A stretch of 5,094 bases of DNA from the NCBI GenBank assembly GCA_045807325.1, contig JBJMHP010000070.1:1-5094 (forward strand), read 5' to 3'. A program made the translations under genes and the position numbers. Shown here in pieces: positions 1-4,917 of this stretch (positions are counted from its first letter, which is position 1; each line of letters begins with the position of its first letter). The notes below the pieces were generated by a model. It was not told where the DNA came from. It worked only from the letters and a program-made list of their open reading frames with translations, and made no database searches. The stretch comes from CALGFH01 sp045807325. Its GTDB lineage: Bacteria; Actinomycetota; CALGFH01.

Positions 1-1
1 G

Positions 2-235
2 GCGGCGGTGTTCCAGCCGCTGCGTCGCCGGATCCAGCAGGCCGTGGACCGGCGCTTCAACCGCCGCCGCCACGACGCCGGGCGGCTCATCGAGGCCTTC
101 GGGGCCCGGCTGCGCGACCAGGTCGACCTGGACGCCCTGCACACCGAGCTGCTGGCCGTGGTCGACCAGACCATGCAGCCCACCCGGGCCTCGCTGTGGC
201 TCCGGCCGCCCGCGGCCCGGGCCGGGGGCGCCTGA
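2..235 (+). CDS. C-terminal end of a sensor-like membrane protein (5' truncated by window edge)
   Basis: The reading frame is open from base 2 and ends at TGA 233-235, leaving 77 visible residues. It begins with the arginine-rich stretch FQPLRRRIQQAVDRRFNRRR, followed by a helical segment (EAFGARLRDQVDLDALHTEL) and the ending MQPTRASLWLRPP. In actinobacteria this arrangement is familiar from the cytoplasmic tail that follows the membrane helices of large sensor-like proteins, some of them histidine kinases. No HATPase or GAF domain follows here, so this protein stops soon after the tail and may not be a kinase. The GTG at base 8 lies inside the protein and is not a credible start. The stop is ten bases from the stop of the convergent gene at 246. 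Family recognition is from memory, and the catalytic part, if any, lies outside the window. Confidence 0.75.
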   Translation, partial: AAVFQPLRRRIQQAVDRRFNRRRHDAGRLIEAFGARLRDQVDLDALHTELLAVVDQTMQPTRASLWLRPPAARAGGA

Positions 236-245
236 GGGCCTGGGC

Positions 246-416
246 TCAGTCGGTGGGCCGCCTGGCCACCCACTCGGCGTAGGCGCCGCTCCGGACGAGG
301 TCGCGGAACTCCTCGGCCATGCTCTGGTACAGCGGCGGCACGTGCATCCCCCGCCAGTGCATGTCCTCGACGATCTCGCGGGCGTGCCGCAGCGCCCTGA
401 TCTTGTCACCGGTCAT
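246..416 (-). CDS. small hypothetical protein, 56 residues
   Basis: I do not recognise a named family. The likely start is ATG at 416-414, giving MTGDKIRALRHAREIVEDMH at the N-terminus; the frame is open further upstream, but that part is arginine- and proline-rich and looks like non-coding shadow. The 56-residue product is soluble, with no signal peptide or membrane segment. It is mixed in charge, with a probable helix at residues 3-20, a central HWRGMHVPPLY segment and a second helix containing MAEEFRDLVRSG. It has three histidines and two tryptophans but no cysteine. The ribosome binding site is weak (GACAGGG about nine bases upstream). A -10-like TAGTGT lies at 480-475 on the same strand. 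The gene follows the DUF6766 gene after a 125-base gap, so it could be cotranscribed or have its own promoter. The amino-acid composition looks like a real small protein, but function is unknown. Confidence 0.6.
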   Translation of the reverse strand: MTGDKIRALRHAREIVEDMHWRGMHVPPLYQSMAEEFRDLVRSGAYAEWVARRPTD

Positions 417-474
417 CCAGAGACCCTGTCCATGCCGCACCAGACCCCGCTGGCGTTCCGGGTGCGGTCCCAGA

Positions 475-498
475 ACACTAGCCTGCCGTCCGGACGGC
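475..498 (-). promoter_or_regulatory. perfect 14-bp palindrome next to a -10-like hexamer
   Basis: GCCGTCCGGACGGC at 485-498 is a perfect dyad. Reading leftward, TAGTGT at 480-475 resembles an actinobacterial -10 box and lies four bases beyond the dyad, so the dyad would sit in the promoter spacer of the small gene that starts at 416. No clear -35 box is visible. The dyad could be an operator. It could also form a 5-bp stem with a four-base loop after the DUF6766 stop at 542, but no T-run follows it. At this GC content about one 14-bp perfect palindrome is expected by chance in 5 kb, so the case rests on position alone. Confidence 0.25.
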
Positions 499-541
499 GC
501 GGACGCGACCGGGTGCCGGCCGCCGGCGCGCCTGGCCCGGC

Positions 542-1204
542 TCAGCCGGTGCCGGTCTTGGCGTGGGGGGCGGCGACCGGCTTGGACTCGGGGGAGCCGC
601 GCTGGCGCAGGAAGATGCTGAGCACGATGAGCGCGGCCACGGCCAGGAACTCGCTCTGCCAGTTCTGCATGGACTGGAACCAGAAGTGCGAGCCGGTCAC
701 GAAGCTCCACAGCGAGACGGTGGCCGCGCCGTGCTCCAGCTGCTGCTGGTTGTACTCGGCGTGACCGCCGAGGGCATGCAGCACGAACGAGACCAGGAAC
801 AGGGCCAGCAGGGCGGCCGACAGCGAGTGCTCGTACACCGTCAGGACCAGGCCGCCGCGCCGGACCGGGCCAGGCGCCTCGGGGTCGTCGCGCTGGGCGC
901 GCGGGTCGGCGTCGGCCGGCTCGCCCTCGGGGTCCTTGGACTCCGGCGAGCCCCGCTGGATCAGCAGCGCGGTGAGCACCACGTAGGCCCCCATCTGGAG
1001 GAACTCACTCTCCCAGTTCTCGAAGGTGGCCTCGACGAACGCCCCGCTGGTCAGATACTCGCCGTAGGACTCCGGTGGCTGCCGGTGCTGCTCGTTGTCG
1101 CTGTTGTTGGACTTCCAGCCGGCGATGCTCTGGCCCACCAGGAAGATCAGGAACAGCGCGAACATGGCGATCGAGAGCCCGTTGTCGCGAAGCACACGGC
1201 GCAT
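542..1204 (-). CDS. DUF6766 family integral membrane protein
   Basis: This 220-residue protein has four hydrophobic segments, at about residues 10-30, 67-83, 126-146 and 185-199, and fits the actinobacterial DUF6766 family, whose function is unknown. It is an internal duplication: ENWESEFLQMGAYVVLTALL with QRGSPESK (residues 62-90) is matched by QNWQSEFLAVAALIVLSIFL with QRGSPESK (residues 180-208), and NGLSIAMFALFLIFLVG (8-24) is matched by HSLSAALLALFLVSFVL (126-142). The link between the halves (residues 90-118) is hydrophilic, rich in acidic residues and proline, and probably faces the cytoplasm along with the C-terminus. The start at ATG 1204-1202 is set by a strong GGAGGAA ribosome binding site; the frame is open to an ATG at 1273, but that extension has no such site and does not fit the family start MRRVLRDNG. 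It lies 73 bases after the methyltransferase stop on the same strand, which allows cotranscription. Confidence 0.88.
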   Translation of the reverse strand: MRRVLRDNGLSIAMFALFLIFLVGQSIAGWKSNNSDNEQHRQPPESYGEYLTSGAFVEATFENWESEFLQMGAYVVLTALLIQRGSPESKDPEGEPADADPRAQRDDPEAPGPVRRGGLVLTVYEHSLSAALLALFLVSFVLHALGGHAEYNQQQLEHGAATVSLWSFVTGSHFWFQSMQNWQSEFLAVAALIVLSIFLRQRGSPESKPVAAPHAKTGTG

Positions 1205-1208
1205 GCGG

Positions 1209-1215
1209 TTCCTCC
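1209..1215 (-). promoter_or_regulatory. ribosome binding site GGAGGAA of the DUF6766 gene
   Basis: On the minus strand GGAGGAA ends four bases before ATG 1204-1202, and its GGAGG core is six bases away. It decides the start of the DUF6766 gene in favour of the inner ATG over the in-frame ATG at 1273. Confidence 0.75.
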
Positions 1216-1277
1216 GGTCCAGAGTCTGGCGAGGCGAGCGGTCAGGCGCGCTGGCTGCCGTGCAGCTTCCCACCTGG

Positions 1278-2072
1278 CTACGCGCGAGTCATATTGGCCG
1301 GGTCACGGCGGCCGCGTCGCTCGCACCAGTACAGGTCGGTGCGGTAGGGCAGCCCGATCCGGTCCTGACCGGCCAGGGACGGCTCGGCGTCGAGGACCCG
1401 GCCGATCTCCTCCAGCACGCGGGCCCGGGCCGTGTCCGGGAGGGCGGCGATGAAGCTGATCGAGGCGAACCGGTCCAGCACCGCCGCCCGGTCCAGATGG
1501 TGCAGGTGGTGGAAGGCCCGGTGACGTAGGGGCGTGAAGCGGTCGGCGGCGTCGAAGGCGGCCCGCCAGCGGCCGTCCCGGTACCGGGGGGCGTCGCCGG
1601 CGTGGCGGTCGAGGATGGCGCCGATCTCGGCCACCCACGGCCGCGACTCGTCGCGGGCATTCCAGATCAGGCCCAAGCGCCCGCCCGGCCGCAGCACCCG
1701 GCCGAGCTCGGCGACGGCCCGGCCGGCATCGAACCAGTGGAACGCCTGCCCGACCGTGACCGCGTCCAGCGACCCGTCCCGCAGCGGGATCGCCTCCGCC
1801 GTCCCGCCCAGCACCTCGCCGGCCGCGAGCCGGGCCAGCTGGGCGCGCATGGCCGCCACCGGCTCGACCGCGACCAGGGTGGCCCCGGTGGCCATGAGCT
1901 GCCGGGTCAGCTTGCCGGTGCCGGCGGCCAGGTCGAGCAGGGTCGCGCCGGGCACCACGCCGAGCACCCGGACCAGCTCGGCCACCGCGTCCTCCGGGTA
2001 CCCGGGCCGCCCACGCTCGTAGGCCGCGGCCGCCCCGGCGGTCCCGTATCCCCGCCGCGCCTGGTCGTGCAT
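1278..2072 (-). CDS. class I SAM-dependent methyltransferase
   Basis: The 264-residue product has the Rossmann-type methyltransferase fold of the Methyltransf_11 group. Motif I is LLDLAAGTGK (residues 45-54), which binds S-adenosylmethionine. The acidic residue at the end of strand 2 is E70 in VAVEP. GTAEAIPLRDGSLDAVTVGQ (90-109) carries the post-II and strand-4 region and is followed by FHWFD (111-115). LRPGGRLGLIWN (127-138) is the usual motif after strand 4. The N-terminal AAAAYERGRPGYP is typical of the actinobacterial group. The C-terminal half (about 160-250), with the histidine-rich RHRAFHHLHHLD, should form the substrate cap. The substrate cannot be read from the sequence; a small molecule is likelier than protein or RNA. 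ATG 2072-2070 is preceded by GGAAGG at seven bases. The gene reads cleanly, with no interruption, and may head a unit with the downstream DUF6766 gene. Confidence 0.92.
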   Translation of the reverse strand: MHDQARRGYGTAGAAAAYERGRPGYPEDAVAELVRVLGVVPGATLLDLAAGTGKLTRQLMATGATLVAVEPVAAMRAQLARLAAGEVLGGTAEAIPLRDGSLDAVTVGQAFHWFDAGRAVAELGRVLRPGGRLGLIWNARDESRPWVAEIGAILDRHAGDAPRYRDGRWRAAFDAADRFTPLRHRAFHHLHHLDRAAVLDRFASISFIAALPDTARARVLEEIGRVLDAEPSLAGQDRIGLPYRTDLYWCERRGRRDPANMTRA

Positions 2073-2155
2073 CCCACCACCGCCTTCCGTGGACGCCCTC
2101 TCCGTGCTCGACCATGCTCCGGCCGACGGGAGGAGGGCCGCGCCGGCCGGTCGCG

Positions 2156-2169
2156 TACACTCCGCGCCA
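2156..2169 (+). promoter_or_regulatory. probable leaderless promoter: TACACT -10 box and ATG
   Basis: TACACT at 2156-2161 matches the actinobacterial TANNNT -10 pattern, and ATG 2169-2171 starts seven bases after it, where transcription would begin. This is the spacing of a leaderless mRNA start. No -35 box or ribosome binding site is visible. The ATG is one base out of frame with the channel gene that follows; adding one C to the C6 run at 2173-2178 would join them. Confidence 0.45.
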
Positions 2170-2659
2170 TGGCCCCCCGTTCTCCCCGCCGGCGTGCCTG
2201 GCCAGGGCCGGGGAGATCGGGTACGACCGGGTCCTGTTCTTCAGCGACGCCATCTTCGCCATCGCGATCACCCTGCTGATCGTGGACCTGCAGGTCCCGG
2301 ACGTGCCGAATCTCCAATCGGGCACGCAGCTCCGGGAGTCCATTCCCCGGATGGCCGGGTTCGCCCTCAGCTTCGCCGCCGCCGGCCTGGCCGAGGCCGC
2401 GGTGTGGCTGTGCGCCATCCACATCCGCGACCTGCGCCCTGCCCGGCGTCCCCCCTTGGTGCACCGCTGGGTCCTGCTGCGGATCCTCCCGGCACCGGCG
2501 GTGTTCCTGCTGTCGATCCCGTTCGCCATCCGCCAGCCCGTCCTGGCCAGTACCTGTGGCTCCTCGCCCTCGTGAGCGCCCCTGGTGATCCGCCGCCTGG
2601 AACCCCCCGAGACCGACCCGACAACCACCGGGAACGGTGACCCCTCCAAGCCGCAGTAA
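2169..2659 (+). pseudogene. TMEM175 (DUF1211) family potassium channel, degraded
   Basis: The family forms lysosomal and bacterial potassium channels with two six-helix-type repeats sharing an RxxxFSD motif in the first helix. Here YDRVLFFSDAIFAIAITLLI (about 2222-2281) is that first helix, and ESIPRMAGFALSF follows. The text then passes directly to AAAGLAEAAVWLCAIHI and RRPPLVHRWVLLRILPAPAV plus FLLSIPFAI, which resemble the last helices of the family. About 50-60 residues in between, normally with a HH-containing helix and a PFPTALL-like segment, appear to be missing. In frame the protein ends at TGA 2573, but QYLWLLALVS, the expected last helix, reads in the frame one base earlier from 2548. 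After one further shift near 2581, PLVIRRLEPPETDPTTTG continues in the first frame to TAA 2657-2659. The N-terminal ATG at 2169 is also one base out of frame; the only in-frame ATG (2114) has no ribosome binding site. The family call is from memory; the frames are seen directly. Confidence 0.7.
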
Positions 2660-2694
2660 ACCGGTGAAGCCACTGGAGCGAGTTACTGGGCAAG

Positions 2695-3150
2695 ATGGGA
2701 CAAGACGCGGGTGACCGGCATGCCCCGGCTGGGCCGATGCCGGAGCGGTTCGAGGTGTTCCACCTCCGCGAGTACCCCAAGGTGGTGGGGCTGCTCCATG
2801 GGCTGCTGGGCAGCCGGCTGGTGGCCGAGGAGCTCGCTCAGGAGACCTTCCTGGTCGCCTATCGGGACTGGGACCGGATCAGCCGGCTGGACAACCCACG
2901 CGCCTGGGTCCGCAAGGTCGCGATCAACCCAGCGGGGCTCGTTCCTGCGTGCCTACCTGCGCCAGCAGACACGGGAAGGCCACGCCGTGGTGCAGTACGA
3001 GGACGACAGGATCAAGCTGGCCGACGACCACGCGGAGGTCTGGCAGGCGAGCCGCACCCTGCCGCCGCCCTGGGACGGGCGCCGGGCACCATCCAGGCCC
3101 AGCTGCACCACGGCCGCCGCAAGCTGGCCCGGCTGCTGGCCACGGACGCC
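2695..3150 (+). pseudogene. ECF (SigE-like) RNA polymerase sigma factor, frameshifted with region 4 deletion
   Basis: Intact family members are about 160-180 residues and direct RNA polymerase to stress promoters. Region 2 is intact: MPERFEVFHLREYPKVVGLL, then VAEELAQETFLVAYRDWD and DNPRAWVRKVAIN, in the frame of ATG 2695 (a second possible start is ATG 2737). After AINPAG (to 2937) the sequence FLRAYLRQQTREGHAVVQYE and DDRIKLADDHAEVWQA continues only in the next frame, which fits one extra base (C2938 or a neighbour). At LPP (3059-3067) the frame returns to the first one with ALGRAPGTIQAQLHHGRRKL (from about 3067), the recognition helix end of region 4. About 19 residues of region 4, including the usual RQRAVVxLRY-like helix, are missing between LPP and ALG. 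A working sigma factor could not be made from this sequence. The first frame then has no stop until 3532, so the original may have continued into the membrane protein that follows. Confidence 0.8.
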
Positions 3151-3623
3151 AGGTCGATGCGGCCAGCCGGTTGCGGGAGATCGTCTGGCACGCCGGCCGG
3201 CCGGTGGCCCATGGCCGCGCCCCGCTTCTCCCCGACGAGCCATGGGAGACCCCGGAGCTCCTCGAGGCATCCCTGGTTCCACCGGCGCCACCGCGCCCCG
3301 GGCCTCAGCGACTGGCCCTGGTCGTCAACCTGCTGCTGGTCCTGGGCCTCGGTGTCGTGCTCGGCGTTGCCGCCAGCTACGTGCTGGACGCCGACAGCAC
3401 CGCTCCCGCCTCGGCGGCCAGCACCACTCACGCCTCAACGGCCAGCACCATCGTCGCCCAATCGACCCGGGTCCAGGCCCCTGAGGCCTGCCTTGAGGCC
3501 TCGGAGCTGGCCGACGAGGTCATCTCCCGGCTGAACCGCAACAAACGCGACAGCCGGCTCGCCGTCGCCCTGCGCGACTACACGATCGCCAGCCAGGCCT
3601 GCCGCCGCGCGGCCTCCCCGTAG
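3141..3623 (+). CDS. single-pass membrane protein with two-cysteine C-terminal domain; possibly the tail of the broken sigma factor gene
   Basis: This frame reads cleanly from about 3141 to TAG 3621-3623, but no start with a ribosome binding site is visible. TTG 3171 and GTG 3204 are the only weak candidates, so the start given here is approximate. Counting from GTG 3204 (139 residues), there is a proline-rich acidic N-terminal part, one membrane helix at about 36-60 (RLALVVNLLLVLGLGVVLGV, 3306-3365), a Ser/Thr/Ala-rich linker, and a helical C-terminal domain starting EACLEASELADEVISRLNRN and ending DYTIASQACRRAASP. Its cysteines C96 and C133 could form a disulfide outside the cell. Similar C-terminal domains occur in actinobacterial hypothetical proteins. 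Because the sigma factor frame has no nearby stop, the whole of 2695-3623 may once have coded one sigma factor with a membrane-anchored C-terminal extension. A separate anti-sigma-like partner is the alternative. Function unknown. Confidence 0.6.
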   Translation, partial: HGRQVDAASRLREIVWHAGRPVAHGRAPLLPDEPWETPELLEASLVPPAPPRPGPQRLALVVNLLLVLGLGVVLGVAASYVLDADSTAPASAASTTHASTASTIVAQSTRVQAPEACLEASELADEVISRLNRNKRDSRLAVALRDYTIASQACRRAASP

Positions 3624-3633
3624 CCCCGGCTAC
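3620..3633. other. inverted repeat joining two convergent stop codons
   Basis: GTAGCCCCGGCTAC is a perfect dyad that contains the TAG of the plus-strand membrane protein (3621-3623) and the TAG of the minus-strand nitroreductase (3632-3630). Only six bases separate the two stops. The stem is short and has no T-run on either side, so it is at best a weak bidirectional terminator. Part of the symmetry comes simply from two TAG codons facing each other. Confidence 0.25.
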
Positions 3634-4145
3634 CAGTGGCCGCGGTGCACGACCTCGTCGAAGGGGCGCCGGTTGGGGCGCTGGATCGGCCTGAGGGGCC
3701 GGTCGGCGGGGTACCCGAGGGTGATCAGCCAGGCGCAGAACCGCCCCTCGGGGAAGCCGAGCAGCTGCCGCGCCAGCTCCTGGTCGGCGACCGCCGCGTG
3801 GGCGCTGCCGATGCCGAGGTCGGCCGCGGCCAGCATGACGCTCATGGTCGCCTGGCCGAGGTCGTACTGGATCAGGTCACGCCCGCGGGCGTCGTCGGCC
3901 TCGGGGGCCGCGAGCGCGATCGTCGCCGCCGACCTGGCCACGTGCCCGGCGCTGCGCCACACCCTGGCCAGCTGGCCGAGCTGCTCCCGGTCGGTGCAGA
4001 CCACGAAGTCCCACGCCTGCTGGTTCCCGGCCGACGGGCTCCGCCGCCCAGCCTCCAGGATCCGGTCCAGGTCCTCGGGCGCGATCGCCTGCTCTCCGTA
4101 GGACCGCACGTTCCGTCGGGACCTGATCGCATCCCACGTCTCCAC
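3630..4145 (-). CDS. nitroreductase family protein (FMN-dependent oxidoreductase)
   Basis: The 171-residue protein fits the nitroreductase fold, which works as an FMN-binding dimer using NAD(P)H; the physiological substrate is not evident. Residues 8-16 (RSRRNVRSY) form the N-terminal FMN phosphate-binding element. RRSPSAGNQQAWDFVVCTD (34-52) carries the usual SPS...NxQxWxF signature. AAADLGIGSAHAAV (106-119) is the next conserved block, and LLGFPEGRFCAWLITLGYPA (128-147) ends with the GYP that closes the FMN pocket. RPNRRPFDEVVHRGHW is the expected C-terminus. The start is GTG 4145-4143, because GGGGAGG lies five bases upstream and the family begins METWDAI. An in-frame GTG at 4187 would add 14 residues but has poor ribosome binding site spacing. 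The gene reads cleanly and lies 53 bases downstream of the hydrolase remnant, on the same strand. Confidence 0.92.
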   Translation of the reverse strand: METWDAIRSRRNVRSYGEQAIAPEDLDRILEAGRRSPSAGNQQAWDFVVCTDREQLGQLARVWRSAGHVARSAATIALAAPEADDARGRDLIQYDLGQATMSVMLAAADLGIGSAHAAVADQELARQLLGFPEGRFCAWLITLGYPADRPLRPIQRPNRRPFDEVVHRGHW

Positions 4146-4150
4146 CTCGA

Positions 4151-4157
4151 CCTCCCC
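4151..4157 (-). promoter_or_regulatory. ribosome binding site GGGGAGG of the nitroreductase gene
   Basis: On the minus strand GGGGAGG ends five bases before GTG 4145-4143. It supports this GTG over the longer in-frame alternatives at 4187 and further upstream, which would extend into the hydrolase remnant. Confidence 0.7.
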
Positions 4158-4198
4158 GAGCTCCGCCGATACCGAGACATTGCGCACTACCCTCGACC

Positions 4199-4805
4199 TT
4201 ACTGCGCCGCCAGCAGGGTGAGGAGCTTGGCGTGGACGTCGGCGTTGGCGGCCTGCGTGGCCGCCAGGTCGCCGCCGGCGTGGGTCAGGAGGACGCCGGT
4301 GATCGGCGTGTAGGGCTGGATGGCCCCGACGAAGTGGCCGGCCTGGGGGTAACGCAGCACGGTGGGGTCCCGGCGACCTCGGAGCCGGAAGGTGATGTCG
4401 TCCAGGTTCCTGCAGGACGGCCATTCCAGGTCAAGCCCGCCGCAGGTCAGCATCATCGGGCCGCGGATGCGGCCGAGGCGGATCCAGGTCCTGGGATCGA
4501 CACTCACCGCCGGGGCACGGAACAGGCGGCGTGTGGCGGACGGCAGGTCCTTGCCGTTCAGTGTCCAGGAGGACCCGTTCCCGCTGAACGGGGCGGCGTC
4601 CACATACGAGTTGGGTGCCTCCGCGATGACGCCGTGCACCAGGTCAGGGTAAGGTCGCGGCCACGAGCAGGCTGCCTTCTCCGCCCCAGGACACGCCGGC
4701 GACCAGGACATGGGAGGGATCGACACCGGGTTGGGCGCGCAGCACGGCGAGCGCCGGTTCATCGATGTCAAGCTTGCCCTGTTAGACGTCGTTACGACCA
4801 TGCCG
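4199..4805 (-). pseudogene. BAAT-type acyl-thioester hydrolase, N-terminally truncated and frameshifted
   Basis: The C-terminal catalytic domain of the bile acid-CoA:amino acid N-acyltransferase/acyl-CoA thioester hydrolase group, an alpha/beta hydrolase, is recognisable in two frames. From 4769 down, DIDEPALAVLRAQPGVDPSH and VLVAGVSWGGEGSLLVAA contain the nucleophile elbow GVSWGG (serine codon 4691-4689). This frame stops at TGA 4646-4644. From 4651, one base later, YPDLVHGVIAEAPNS continues for 150 residues to TAA 4201-4199. It includes GPMMLTCGGLDLEWPSC with the likely catalytic aspartate and YPQAGHFVG with the likely catalytic histidine. The join ACCTTACCCTGAC reads correctly if one T is removed. 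The elbow frame is also closed upstream by TAA 4784-4782. The N-terminal half of the family (about 200 residues) is absent; the region upstream is the haloperoxidase promoter. An uninterrupted frame from ATG 4819 exists, but it misses the serine elbow, so no active enzyme is expected. Confidence 0.78.
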
Positions 4806-4808
4806 ATT

Positions 4809-4836
4809 TTGTCCGCCATGCGGCGTCGGCTAGAGT
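4809..4836 (+). promoter_or_regulatory. candidate housekeeping sigma promoter for the haloperoxidase-like gene
   Basis: TTGTCC (4809-4814) and TAGAGT (4831-4836) form a -35/-10 pair with a 16-base spacer. Transcription would start near 4843 and leave a leader of about 75 bases before ATG 4918. No strong operator or riboswitch is visible in the leader. The only Shine-Dalgarno-like elements are GAGG at 4903-4906 and at 4912-4915; neither spacing is ideal. Confidence 0.4.
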
Positions 4837-4917
4837 CTGTCGGCTCCGGTCCGCTCGCCCTGCCCCCGCGTCCCCGGCCGAGTCTCCGGTCGGTACGAGG
4901 TCGAGGCGGTTGAGGCC

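Noticed and set aside
232..249. CTGAG...CTCAG inverted repeat between the convergent stops at 235 and 246
   Set aside because: The stem is only five base pairs with an eight-base loop and no T-run, and the symmetry mostly reflects two facing TGA codons.
417..710. N-terminal extension of the small minus-strand frame up to 710
   Set aside because: It is rich in Arg, Pro and Ala with no domain, and overlaps the DUF6766 gene on the same strand in another frame; the DUF6766 frame has a strong ribosome binding site and family match.
563..1453. 296-residue plus-strand open frame
   Set aside because: It lies opposite the DUF6766 and methyltransferase genes and has shadow composition with no domain or start signal.
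2114..2168. ATG 2114 as start of the channel gene
   Set aside because: It has no ribosome binding site, lies upstream of the TACACT box, and adds a proline- and arginine-rich leader not expected in the family.
1303..2673. 456-residue minus-strand open frame
   Set aside because: It overlaps the methyltransferase gene out of frame and crosses the channel and intergenic region; long open frames are common by chance at this GC content.
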